64,000 nucleotides of DNA from Isochrysis galbana (lineage: Eukaryota; Haptophyta; Isochrysidales; Isochrysidaceae). Positions 23,535 through 34,077 of this stretch are shown here, piece after piece. The stretch covers positions 929,582-993,581 of the forward strand of contig CM030941.1 of assembly GCA_018136815.1 (NCBI GenBank), read 5' to 3'. Position 1 is the stretch's first letter. Every line of letters starts with the position of its first letter. The notes beneath the pieces were generated by a model. That model searched no databases. It had not been told where the DNA came from and worked only from the letters and a program-made list of their open reading frames with translations. A program made the translations under genes and the position numbers.

Positions 23535-24301
23535 AGATGGCCGATTTCGACATGGTGCGCGGGGGCGGCGGGCGCGATTCGGCGATTGGCGTGGCAGTGA
23601 GGGCGACATACCGCACTTTGGTGCTGGTAGCGGCATCCATTTGGTGAGCGGTGACTCGAACGGCCTCGTGGCGCCCCCGGGTCGAAGTTGGGTTCTCGAG
23701 CCCTTGGTGTTTTTAGCGGTTAGCGTCTTTAGTTTTTGCGATACGCGATAGGCTTACGTACATACACGTTCAATCAACAAGCCCATGAAACCATAGCCAT
23801 AGTGAAAATATATTGTTATATTGCTGTGCGTATAGAACCAGGATCTTTGGTCCGGGTCAGCTGCCGATGCCCATGGTTTCGTGTTTCGCTGCGAGAGGCG
23901 CGCATGAAGGCCATTTGTAAAATAATACCGGAGGGGGCCTGAAATATATAATACATTTACATTTCGGCACGGCCGTCAGAGGCCTGAAATCGGGTATTTT
24001 TCGAAAATTTTGCCTGAAGACCCCCGGTTTTTTTTGCTGATCTCCCATACCAGAACCTATAGGGAGCTTATTTAGGTACCCTCCGCACCCCCCTAGTGAG
24101 TGACCGGGCTAGCAACTGGCAATAACCGGCATCGTCTGACTCTAGCTCTAGCAAAACGAGCACCACAGTGATAGGGAAAATTATGTTCTCATGCTACCAT
24201 TCACCATTGCCACCATGCATAACGTATGCCATAAACACCAGGAAAAGAAAAGATGTGCTCTGAAGAGCAAATATGAGCAATGGACACCAGACAAAAACAC
24301 A
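23535..24301. other. Intergenic region
   Basis: No gene recognised. AT-richer than the surroundings from 23740 on. Confidence 0.4.
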
Positions 24302-24372
24302 TGCTCTGACGGGGAATCGAACCCCGGCTACCAGCTTGGGAAACTGGAATTCTACCACTAAACTACCAGAGC
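24302..24372 (-). tRNA. tRNA-Gly (anticodon CCC)
   Basis: The 71-nt cloverleaf is complete: acceptor GCTCTGG pairs with TCAGAGC, followed by discriminator A; the D-arm is GTTTAGTGG; the anticodon stem CCAGT/GCTGG encloses loop TTCCCAA with anticodon CCC; the T-arm is GGGG-TTCGATT-CCCC. No intron and no encoded CCA, as expected for a nuclear gene. Confidence 0.95.
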
Positions 24373-24507
24373 ACGGCTAAATCATTAGAGCAGCACAATC
24401 AATATATATATCTATGTTATTTGAAAATTTTGCATTTTCTGTGTAATATCAATGCAGCCACCGCGTCCGTTGCGAGCGACACCAGCAGCGGCAGGCACAT
24501 ATGAACT

Positions 24508-24560
24508 GTAAAAAAAAGCTTTATACTCTCGCCTTGCGCGTACTTGCACGCGGCCCTGGA
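24508..24560 (-). repeat. Possible R1-like 3' end
   Basis: On the minus strand GGCCGCGTGCAAG...GGCGAGAGTATAAAGCTTTTTT resembles the 3' end of family R1 (GGCGAGAATATTAAAAGG). No matching 5' end was found. Confidence 0.3.
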
Positions 24561-24797
24561 GTGACTACGTGACTACGTTGAAGCCACTCTCACCCATCAC
24601 CATCAACCATTCTCCCATTCCTATTCCCATTCCCATATTCCCATTCCTTCCCCCATTCCCATTCCCTATCCCTATCCCTATATATCTATCCTTAGCACAA
24701 TATATATATACGTGTGCCAAGAGATCATGGGCACCGGCCAGAGCGCGAAGATTTGCGGCGCTCTTATGAACACGTCATCTGGCGTGACTTGTGACTT

Positions 24798-25226
24798 GTG
24801 ACTTGCTTATGGAACTACTTCAAGTGCAAGCATAAGGATGCATACGTCGAGCTCAAAGGTTACCTCAAGGGCGAGAGCGACGGAGGCGTGAGCATAGTGG
24901 ATAAGATGCAAAAAAGACCATCGCCGCCACCCCGTTCTGTGTGGAGCGCAAGAATGAATGCGACATGGCATGTGCAAAGTGGCTTGTTTGTGATGTCTGC
25001 TCGGCCACTCACCCTACCTGATTCGGACAAGCCTTTTCGCAACTTCATTCACGTTCTCACTCGTGGTGCGTGGGCGCCTCCTAATCGACGCAACATCATG
25101 GACAAGATTTTGCAGTTGTCATCGCAAGGCACGGAGAGCACCCCATACCCCATGCCTCTGTTTTCTGTTTTCCAACTTGTTGACACAATTCTCGTCTTCA
25201 CCCCACTCTTGTTTGTGGGCCACTAG
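24798..25226 (+). pseudogene. hAT-type transposase fragment
   Basis: Reads W-N-Y-F-K-C-K-H-K-D-A-Y like a BED-finger region, then P-F-R-N-F-I-H-V-L and A-W-A-P-P-N-R-R-N-I-M-D-K-I, resembling the P-F-...-P-P-S-R region of hAT transposases. There is no ATG at its head and frames are mixed, so it is a decayed piece. A source for the nearby non-autonomous hAT-like elements is possible but unproven. Confidence 0.4.
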
Positions 25227-25417
25227 TACCAATCACTCAGTGCCCTGCCTTGGGCCCTCTTTCAACACTAGACTCCCTCTCCCACTCCCACTTCACACTT
25301 CAACCAACCCAAACAGCACGAACGCCCCCGCCCTCTGTTCAAAGCACCAAAAATTTCAATTCAAGACCCATGTTGATACACTTCCCGTTTTCACCCCACG
25401 CTTGTGGGCCGCTGACG

Positions 25418-26185
25418 ACAACTAAGTTTATACTTGGTTGACCCATGGGGGGGCACGAGCCCCCCCCCCTCTCTCCACTCCTCCCCTGCCATGGGGGAGG
25501 AACCACCCATCCTCCTGGCATGCCTGATGGCTTGCCAGGAGGCCATTGCCCTACTGACCCACTCCCTTCCCCACAGGCTCGCCCCATTCGCCCATCCTGG
25601 CCCCTCGTGACCAGCCCATCGCTCCAACCCCCCCTCCCCCCCTGGTCGACAGGCAGACAGGTGCAGATTGGGGGCCCCAGAGGCTCGGGAGCACCAGCGA
25701 GGGAGAGGCAGGGGAGGCCAGGGCCCAACCCCAGCCTCCTCTGCCCCCTGAGCTGGCCTCCAGGAGCCTCCAAGGGCCGCCACAGGGCAGCTGGAGGCCT
25801 GCCGCAGGCGCGCCATCGCGCGTGCCTGCAGGAGAGGGGAGAGAGCGCGCGGAGAAGGGGGTGGGCGGAGCGAGAGCTCCGCTCACCGGAAAATAGGTAA
25901 GTCCCGCACCTGTTTACAGGATAAGTTGGGGCGTCGGGGCTGAGGCCGCCGCCCACTCGGAGACACAGGAGGAAGGGGGGGGAATGATCACCGGGGGGAG
26001 GCGCGGGCCACCGGACCATATCTAAGCCCTTCACCCCTATCCCCCTAGTAGTGCACGGGGGGAGTCGCCTTATGGCGGGGGGAGAAGGGCCGGGGGAGTG
26101 GGGGTGTAAAAAGTTCTCCTACGTGAGTAGAAAGTAGAGGGTCCACGGCCGCGGGTGCGGTGAGACTATTAAAAGGTTTATTTAT
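25418..26185 (+). mobile_element. Retroelement family R1, copy B (768 bp)
   Basis: Begins ACAACTAAGTTTATACTTGG and ends GAGACTATTAAAAGGTTTAT plus TTAT. Perfect 14-bp flanking duplication GTGGGCCGCTGACG at 25404-25417 and 26186-26199. An internal 151-codon frame (25445-25900) is not conserved in copies A and C, so coding is doubtful. Confidence 0.82.
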
Positions 26186-26260
26186 GTGGGCCGCTGACGG
26201 GCTGTCCCGGCTAGCTTCCCTAGCGGGACGAGTGCACGTGCTCCGATAATCTCAAACCTT

Positions 26261-26677
26261 ATGAGCAGCGAGCGTCGGCGCAAAAGGAAGGCCGTAGATG
26301 CTTCGGTAACTTGGCTTGCAGCCCGGTCTGCTCTTGTCTCACTCATGCCAGCGTGCCAGCTTGTTGCTCTCAAAAGCCCGCCGCCGTCCGCTGACGTGTC
26401 TGCTGCACCTTCACAAGACTGCTTTGGCGCTGCAGCGCCCGCTGTGTTCAAGGAGATTGGTGACGCCCACGTGCTACTGTCTCGCATGTACCACAGGTCT
26501 GGCGCAAGCACTGCTCGCACAGTGCTGGCTGTCTTCTTCTACAAGATCGGCAGGGAGCGCACGCGTCTGGAATCAGCCGGAGTCGAGACGGACGAACAGC
26601 ACGAGGAAACGCAGCAGGGTGAAACAGCGGAGGGAGCATGTTCGAGCGACAGCGACAACAACGCGCCCAGCCTCTGA
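26261..26677 (+). CDS. Hypothetical protein, 138 aa
   Basis: An uninterrupted ATG-to-TGA frame bounded by mobile elements on both sides (copy B upstream, the hAT-like element 18 bp downstream of the stop). Basic start (S-S-E-R-R-R-K-R-K), central V-F-K-E-I-G-D-A-H-V-L-L-S-R-M, and an acidic Gln/Glu-rich end. No family recognised. It may be a displaced exon rather than a whole gene. Confidence 0.35.
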   Translation: MSSERRRKRKAVDASVTWLAARSALVSLMPACQLVALKSPPPSADVSAAPSQDCFGAAAPAVFKEIGDAHVLLSRMYHRSGASTARTVLAVFFYKIGRERTRLESAGVETDEQHEETQQGETAEGACSSDSDNNAPSL

Positions 26678-26703
26678 AAATGGGCCCCCCGCTGGAGTGC
26701 ACT

Positions 26704-27931
26704 CAGGCCTAGGTAGAAATATGTACTTTTTCTTGCCCAAATATACAACTAAGTTTATACTTGGTTCGCCCATGGGGGGGCACGAGCCCCCCTCTCTCTC
26801 CACTCCTCCCCTGCCGTGGGGGAGGAACCACCCATCCTCCTGGCATGCCTGATGGCTTGCCAGGAGGCCACTACCCTGCTGACCCACTCTCCCACTGACA
26901 GGCACGCCTGGATCGCTCGTTCTGGCCCCTCGTGGCCAGCCCATCGCTCCAACCCCCCTCCCCCCCTGTTCGACAGGCAGACAGGTGCAGACTGGGGGCC
27001 CCAGAGGCTCAGGAACGCCAGCGAGGGAGAGGCAGGGGAGGCCAGGGCCCAGCCCCAGCCTCCTCTGCCCCCTGAGCTAGCCTCCAGGAGCCTCCAGGGG
27101 TCGCCAGCAAGCAGCTGCAGGCCTGGCGCAGGCACGCCATCGCGCGTGCCGCAGGAGAGAGGAGAGGGAGCGCGGAGAAGGGGGTGGGCGGAGCGAGAGC
27201 TCCGCCCACCGAAAAATATGTAAGTCCCGCACCTGTTTACAGGAGAAGTCGGGACTTAGGACGCCGCCAGCCCGGTAGGCATAGGAGGAGAAGGGGAGAA
27301 CGGATCACCGGGGGGGGGCGCGGGCCACCGACCATATCTAAGCCCTTTTCCCCTATCCCCCTAGTAGTGCACGGGGGGAGTCGCCTGATGGCGGGGGGGA
27401 AAGGGCCGGCGGATTGGGGGTGTAGAAAGTTTTGCTGCGTGAGTAGAAAGTAGAGGGTCCACGGCCGCGTGTGCGGTGAGACCATTAAGAAGTTAGTTTA
27501 GTTTCTTGCCCAAATATGTAGTAAAAATATGTAATATGTCGAAATATGTAGGAAATCCGCCCAAATATGTAGAAAATATGTAGTGAAACAATGAAACAAT
27601 GTGCGGTCCCGCTCTCGCTCTCGCTCTCCCTCTCCCTCTCCCTCGCCGCTCGCTCTCTCTCGCTCTCGCTCTCGCTCTCTCCCTCTCCCTCTCCCTCTCC
27701 CTCTCTCTCGCTCCCCCTCTCGCCCCGCGCGCTCTCGCGAACTCCCACTTGCGACCCCCCCTCCCCGGCGTAACGTCCATAGTTAGTATGTAAACCCCCT
27801 CCGTACGCCATGTACGCGCCCAAATATGCAGTAAATATGTGAACCATGCACAAATATGTGATCGATAGGTAATCCGGAAATTTTGACCCAAATATGTAGT
27901 TCAATATGTCACATATTTCTACCTAGGCCTA
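26704..27931. mobile_element. hAT-like non-autonomous element with nested R1 copy
   Basis: The ends are inverted repeats of about 21 bp (CAGGCCTAGGTAGAAATATG at left, TAGGCCTAGGTAGAAATATG on the opposite strand at right). The flanking 8-bp direct repeat is AGTGCACT (26696-26703, 27932-27939). Internal AAATATGTAG repeats lie near both ends and there is a CTCTCGCTC low-complexity core (27605-27740). Removing the nested copy C and its duplication leaves an original element of about 455 bp. No transposase. Confidence 0.82.
26745..27501 (+). mobile_element. Retroelement family R1, copy C (757 bp), nested
   Basis: Begins ACAACTAAGTTTATACTTGG, ends GACCATTAAGAAGTTAGTTTAG. Flanked by a 16-bp direct repeat TTTCTTGCCCAAATAT (26729-26744 and 27502-27517) that belongs to the host hAT-like element, so it inserted after that element. 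Confidence 0.82.
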
Positions 27932-28372
27932 AGTGCACTTCATTCATGTGTTCAGCGCGGGGGCCGTGGTTGTCCCGACTCTTGCTCCATCTCTAATATT
28001 TCAGCCAATCTGATTAATTTCCGTCTCCTGAACTCTTGGATGGCATTTCTCGGGTTAGGGTTGGACCCTTGAAAGGCGTAGGGATACATTTCTTCTTATC
28101 CATTGGAGAAAAAAATTACGGTGTGTGCGAAAAGTTTTTTACCCGTGACATGGCAACACGCCGAGCAGCTGGCAAACTCTACACGCAGGCCGTCCTCGCA
28201 TCACGGATCTCCCAAGATCAGCCAAGCGATATCAAAAAGAAAACTCAGCACGGATCTCGCATCACGAAGAAGATGAAAACTCAGCACGCGTAGCTGGGGG
28301 TATAATAGACCAAAAAGAAAACAAATAACCTTACAATTGAGCCGGGGGGGGGAGGGAAACTGCGCCCAATGT

Positions 28373-28373
<1 letters not shown>

Positions 28374-28447
<74 letters not shown>
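28374..28447. repeat. TG microsatellite
   Basis: Perfect (TG)n run of about 37 units. Confidence 0.95.
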
Positions 28448-28452
<5 letters not shown>

Positions 28453-28584
28453 TAAAACAAATGACCTGGCCATCTTTTGACGGAACGCGACTTTAGTTGT
28501 ATATAATATGTAATATGCATCTATGCGGGGGTATAATTTCTCCCGTATTCGGCGGTGGTGCACCGGGACTTTTGATGGCCCGCA

Positions 28585-28654
28585 CCTTGGAGGAGTGGAG
28601 AGAGGGGAAGGCTCGTGCCCCCCCCATGAGTGAACCAAGTATAAACTTAGTTGA
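28585..28654 (-). mobile_element. Retroelement family R1, 5'-end fragment (copy D)
   Basis: On the minus strand it opens TCAACTAAGTTTATACTTGG and matches the first 60-70 bp of the family (CCATG…GGGGGGGCACGAGCC). No 3' end was found, so it is truncated or rearranged. The left limit is approximate. Confidence 0.6.
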
Positions 28655-29198
28655 GTGGCCTATCCCCTGTGTTTGAGAGTGAGTGTGAGTGCCATCACTT
28701 GTTCCTAGACTATTAACAATCACAATGACGCAAATAGAACGTTGGCAAAGACAATGTAGGCTGTTTATGGTCTCCGGCTGGGGTTTATGATCTCCAGCTG
28801 AGGCTCGTTTAGGGCGATGGCAGCTGTGACCCAGTGAAGGGAGTGTCTCTAGTAGCTTAGTAGACGCGTTCAAGAAACAAAATTTCGGCACACCGTACAC
28901 CGTACCATGTTGGATTTGTAGCACAAAGAGGTGCCACCGCGCCGGCATCCGCCACACAACAACTTAGCATTTAATCGAAGGTGGCCGAGCGGAAGTCCAG
29001 TGAGGCGTACACCAAGCTGGCATCTTAGCCACTGCATCAGTGATCATCATGCACACCCATGATCTATCCCATTCTGGGCAAACTGCTAGCCCTGACACGT
29101 TCAAGCGTACTTCACTGCTTGGCACCAATCCCACAACGCCTCAGCTCAAACGAGGCGATGCGCTGCGCGCATGGGAGTTGGCCGCTCACAAACAGGCG

Positions 29199-31553
29199 TT
29201 ACTCGCACTTGATGGCCCGGTAGATCCGCCGCACGAACACGAGTGAGGATGCGAAGCCGACTGTGCCAAGCATGATAAAAGCGGCGTAAGATGCGAGGAG
29301 CATGTAACCGAAGAAAAAGCTCGTCTGGAGGAAGCCAAACATACCAGAACGCCCAAAGTAGTAGAAGAAGCAGTAGGTATAAATGAAAAAGCCGGTGCTC
29401 CCACCGCAGAACAACGAGCGCCACCACCAGCGGTGGTCTTCGATCGCGAGCTGGAAATACGTCAAGGCAACGGTGATGAAGGAGGTAACGATGATGAGCA
29501 TGATGAATGCAATCAGCAGGATGCCATAAAGCGTATACAACTTGTGGCCCCACACCGACGCAAAAATGTAGTGGAGCTCGATGTAGATAGCAGAGAAAGG
29601 CAAGAACCCAGCCATGAAGACTTGGCAGGGCCCTTGTCGGTACCACACCACTGGTGGTATCTGGCGTGGGATTTTCTTGGTGCGGCATGGCGCGTCGAAA
29701 TCCTTGCCTTTCGCGAAATTGCGCCCAAGGATCCCGCCAATGATGTTGAGCGGCAGCGTGACTAATATCCAGATAAATAAGATGACAACTATGGAGCCGA
29801 ATGGAAGCGCCGCCTGCGAGTTGTAGGCGATGGCGACCGTGTTGAGGAAGACGAACATGAGGAACAGAGGAACCGGAAACAGCGTGGCACTTAACACGAG
29901 CGTCGTTGCCCAGCGGCTCTCTGGCCCCGTGAGCCGGCAGTAGAGATGTGCAGAGACAAAGCCGGCAGTGCCCGCTGTGAGCGCGTAAAGCACAATGGCC
30001 GCGGTGTACATGGCGCCGCGATTGCCAGGATAGAAGAGGTTCATCACCGCGAGAAGGAGCAGAAACACTATGAGAGAGAAGAGCTGCGCGCCTGTGCCGA
30101 TGTAAGCGCAAAAGACGGGAAGAGCAGGAGGGAGTCGGAAGACATCCCCGTAGATGAGCTTCCAACCTGTCTCTTCCTCTTCCTCTTCAAGGTCCTGCTC
30201 CGAGTATCTTGAGAAATCGTTCTTCAGCACGCGCATCAAGATGATGGCAAGGAAGCCTGTCAGTAGCAGCACCTACAAGCAGTACGTTACACCAGGATGA
30301 CTTCAGATAGCACGAGTGCACGCGATGCCCTCACGCTTAGTTGAAGCCAGACGACATGCGAGCGCTTCTCAAAAGTGATTGCATCTGGACGGAAGTGCGC
30401 AAGCTCATTTGACGGCGTGCCACACACCAGCACGAAGGAGTTGATGATCGACAACCAATGAATTTCGAAGGACTGCGGCAGGAACGAGTACTGGGCATAG
30501 CGGGACATGCGCTCCGAGAAGGGGATATCCGTCGGGATCCAATGCACCGAGTACGTGAAGTCGAACTATGGTGACGTTTAGGATGTGACATATTATGAGC
30601 CGTGGTGAGTAGATATGGCCGGGCCACGCCACAGATGCACAGAGATCGAGTAGCGGGGGGGGGGGGGGGCGGACCTTGTGTTCTTGTGACGTCGACAAAT
30701 CCAAGCGTTGGAGGGGGTCCGCAGTGACATTGACCTCAATGATGCGGTCCTTGTTGTAGGCGACGGAGAAGTCGAAGTGCGTGAAGAGGTAGTACTTGGT
30801 GGTGTTGTCGACAGCACGGGCAAAGTTTATAGACTTGGCTTCAAGCTCACCGACATATCCCCTGAAATCAGGGAGGCATGGGGTGGCATTGCACACATCA
30901 GGCAGGTCAAGAAGCTGCCAAAACGCGAGCAGGACGTTGGCTCACCAGATCGGCAGCTCGTCTAACATGAGCTCGAAGTAGTAATCATCTAGGATCGCGG
31001 TCTTAAAACGCGCCGTCTCAGATGGAGCCAAGGTGACCTTGCAGAGAGTGCGGAATGCCACATCCTCTGCAGGCAGGTGAGCAGTCTTCAATCAGCCCTA
31101 GTGACTGTCAAGTCAGCAGTATTCTTAGCAGAGTTAGTCGCCAGAGCGACCCAAGAGCCCCACGTTCGCTTGAGCAAGCGCTCACCCATAAATCTTAGTT
31201 GGTAGAGCGTCTTCGTCGCCCTATCTCCCTTCATCAAGGCGCCGAGATCTTCCCTTCTGAACTCCAGTTCGGATGGAGCACAATACGGCAGCGAATAGAA
31301 GTTGTACACCTCATTCGGGTTGGCGAAGGGGCCGACCTGGACGGGGCGTGCGTGCAGAGCGGACAGGTCGTTACCAACTGCTACCAGCTCACCCGAGCTC
31401 GCTGGAACAGGTGGAGAGATCTGGCACATAGGGCACGCGCGCCTTGTTGGCATAGAGCACCACGTCACTGCCCTTCTCGTAGACTCCATTGGCTGCGGCG
31501 TATGTGAAGAGGATGGTGTGGAGCGCAAGAATGCGGAGGGGCGCGCCGCTCAT
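29199..31553 (-). CDS. Transmembrane 9 superfamily protein (nonaspanin)
   Basis: Six exons: 31553-31443, 31336-31186, 31066-30946, 30861-30675, 30565-30428 and 30272-29199, giving 593 aa, the usual family length. An N-terminal signal peptide (I-L-A-L-H-T-I-L-F-T-Y-A-A-A) is followed by the lumenal domain with N-K-V-G-P-F-A-N-P-N-E-V-Y and L-P-I-W-G-Y-V-G-E. Then H-W-L-S-I-I-N-S-F-V-L-V-L-L-L-T-G-F opens the nine-helix part. It ends R-R-I-Y-R-A-I-K-C-E, a KxD/E-type C-terminal signal used for Golgi/endosome retention. The family acts in membrane-protein sorting and adhesion. Intron 1 must start with GC (AAG|GCGCGC) to give the conserved N-K-V-G-P junction; the other introns are GT-AG. Confidence 0.93.
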
Positions 31554-33036
31554 GAGCGCGGTGGGGTGGTCGCCGTCCTCCTCTTTCTCTCTCGCTTGCT
31601 CTGTGAGGGGAGCCAGCGCGGGCGAGAGGGAGGAGGGATTCGCTGCGCAGGGAGCCCCCGCCCGCCGGCTGAGCGAGGGGGGGCGGGGGGGGAGGGGGGG
31701 GGGGGGGGGCGGGGGCGGGGGGCGAGCGATGTTGGTTTTAATCCTAGTTTGCGGCCTCCCAGTCTACTTCTAAGAATGTAGTGGTAGGGGGTAGAACCGT
31801 AGAACAACTCGAGGCTTGAGCATCGCAGAGCGCAGAGCGGCCCGCTTCGCAGCTTCGCAGAGCGCCCCCGTGTCGCATCCGCGATCGACCTTTTTGGGGG
31901 GGGGGAATCGTCTACGTTTCTGTTTCTATGCCCGCTCCTCGTAGGCTAGTCACCGTTGGCGTTGGAGAATCTCGCTACATCCTACATCCTACCCTAGATG
32001 TCAAACACAGGAACTACGAACTACAGTGTGTTTGTGTTTCTACAAGAGCCAAACACAGCCGTGTTTCACCGTGTTTCAAACCCGCGGGCCGGGGGCCGCG
32101 CGGGCGGCCCGGAGCCGGCGAGCCGGCCCGCGCGGGCTCAGGGCTAGGCGGGCGGCGGGCGGAGGCCGGAGGCATGTTGTGGTGCCCGGCGCCCGGCGCA
32201 CTCACTTTCACTTTCGCATTTTCCTCATCCTCTATCCTCTATCGTACATCTATAAAATCCTCCTCATCTTCATTCAACTACATTCAACGAACGATCATAA
32301 TCACAATCACATACGGCGGCGGGTTCCCTTGCGGCGGGAAGGTTCCTAGTAGCTGTAGCGGACACCTTCAAGCAATTTTTCTAAGAGTAAGAGTAGAGAG
32401 TAGGTTGGTGCCCCAAGCCTTACAAATAAATAGCCCAGAAACTCAGGTGTGGGAGAGGCAACCCCCGCGAACGGGTTGGTCACCACTTCACCACCAATAA
32501 GCAGGGCCAGGGCGCAACCACTCCCCCTCGAGCCACTGAACGAGGGGTGCTACTCGGAAAGAGATAGAGCGCACATCACACATCACCAAAAAGCAAAAAA
32601 GCAAGCGCATGAAACTAGATCATGGCACACAAAGCATCCATCTACGGCCCTGGGGATTTGAGGCGAGGCACTCACAGCCATACATCGAAGCTACGACTGT
32701 GTCCAGTCAAGACGCACTCGAGAAGCCCAAGGGCTCGTGAGAATTCATCACATGTTGGCAAATTTTTTGTCATGCGGTTGGCAAGGAGCAAACGTCATTG
32801 AATCCTCTCGCGCGGATTGTGCGCGGGCAATTGAATCTTCGACTAAGATGAGGGAGGGATGGTTATGCATGGGATTAGACGACCATGGAAGCGCATGCCG
32901 GATGTCTACTCATGCCGGTCAATCTTGGCGTTTCTCTCGTTGGGATGTGTTCCCTCGAATTCTCATGGATGCCGTTGCCTTTGAGGCAGCGGCACAATAT
33001 GGTTGAATGGTAAAAGCGGGCACAGCTGCATGAGCC
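31554..33036. other. Intergenic region
   Basis: G homopolymers around 31680-31725 directly upstream of the TM9SF start, then no convincing exon. A short near-palindromic stretch with CAAACACAG/CTGTGTTTG-like words sits at 31990-32090. Confidence 0.45.
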
Positions 33037-34077
33037 TCATTCGGGTTTCTGCAAGAGTGCGGCCAGCTTTCGACATAACACCTTACTGACACGGCGTGAG
33101 GTAGACATGTCGATCAAAGTAGGCGCGCCGCTGCGCTTCTCGTCGTTGATGGACCGCTTCCGCTTCAGTTGGTTAGCAGGGGTGAACTCACTACTGCCCA
33201 CTGTGCTACTCATAACCGGTCGATGCTCCGAGCACTCCAGCCGTGATCTTTCGCTTCGCATGGAAGAATCAGATGCGCTGATGCCGATGGACAATAGAGC
33301 TGAATCACGGGAATCTGAAAGAGACGTAGGCACCAGGTGCAGCGGCCCCTCTAATTCGTTCATCGGAGAAGATAGCGAGACGATGAAGTGCTGCTCGCCG
33401 AATAGGCCGCTATCCATGTCCGTCATCGTCTCATTCACATCCCACGGGAGATCGAGCGATATCTCTCGGCGCATGCGAAGCCGGCCAGGCGGCACGTACC
33501 GTCGTGGAGTCTGAATGGGCTTGCCGCTCACAACGACTTTCATCTTTGTGCGCCAAGCAGGCGTCCTAAGCCCGGGTGCGAATGGCTCTCCGGGCTCGGC
33601 GGACGTGATGGTCCCAGTCGCGCCATCCTCCTCGCGCCGCATGCCGGCCAGCTTATTGTTCAGGCCGACGAGCATGAAGTGGTCGGCCGTGTTGGCCCAC
33701 GACGGCAAAGGGAAGGGGTGCGACGATGCGGGAGAGGGGGTTGCAGAGACGGATTCGCAGCCCTCGCCGAGCCGCTTGATGAACGGATCGCCGCCCCCCC
33801 GCCGCCCGCCGGTCCTCCCCCCCCCCCCCCCCCGGCCGCCCCCCCCCCCCCCCCCCCCCGCCCCCCCGCGCGAGGCAAGCAAGAGAGGGTATTGTTTTTT
33901 GACGAGGCGCGCGCCAGATGCGGGTTGAAGATGCGCCAAACTGATCGTTTGCGGATCGGGATCGCGCCCAATGGGTAAAGTAGGGGAAACAGAAGGAGAG
34001 GGGACTCGTTGGAAATTGTAGTCTTGTAAGAGGTCTTGTTGGCTAGCATCCCTAGCCACATACACCGGACGAGCCAT
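33037..34077 (-). CDS. Hypothetical protein with Gly-rich insert, 346 aa
   Basis: Single exon, ATG at 34077 to TGA. The N-terminus M-A-R-P-V-Y-V-A-R-D-A-S is followed by a Gly/Arg homopolymeric insert (about residues 70-95, encoded by very long C runs at 33817-33870 where length errors are likely). A better-structured middle contains F-M-L-V-G-L-N-N-K-L-A-G-M-R and R-R-Y-V-P-P-G-R-L-R-M-R-R-E. The tail is Ser-rich and basic (L-K-R-K-R-S). No family recognised; a disordered nuclear protein is a guess. Its first about 85 bp are duplicated at 38225. Confidence 0.5.
   Translation of the reverse strand: MARPVYVARDASQQDLLQDYNFQRVPSPSVSPTLPIGRDPDPQTISLAHLQPASGARLVKKQYPLLLASRGGAGGGGGGGGRGGGGGRTGGRRGGGDPFIKRLGEGCESVSATPSPASSHPFPLPSWANTADHFMLVGLNNKLAGMRREEDGATGTITSAEPGEPFAPGLRTPAWRTKMKVVVSGKPIQTPRRYVPPGRLRMRREISLDLPWDVNETMTDMDSGLFGEQHFIVSLSSPMNELEGPLHLVPTSLSDSRDSALLSIGISASDSSMRSERSRLECSEHRPVMSSTVGSSEFTPANQLKRKRSINDEKRSGAPTLIDMSTSRRVSKVLCRKLAALLQKPE

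Larger units (their letters stand above)
27940..29198. other. Intergenic region
   Basis: No supported gene. Holds a long TG microsatellite and the 5'-end fragment of family R1 described separately. Confidence 0.5.

Noticed and set aside
27591-27793. Ser/Leu-rich and Arg/Ser-rich ORFs
   Set aside because: Translation of a CTCTCG low-complexity core inside the hAT-like element.
26696-27939. AGTGCACT as part of a 29-bp terminal inverted repeat
   Set aside because: AGTGCACT is itself palindromic; its presence directly outside both 21-bp ends is better read as the 8-bp target duplication.
28281-28638. Minus-strand ORFs with polyhistidine-threonine
   Set aside because: Translation of the TG microsatellite.
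31190-31215. A GTTGGTAGAGCG string resembling a tRNA D-arm
   Set aside because: It lies in TM9SF coding sequence with no matching T-arm or acceptor stem.
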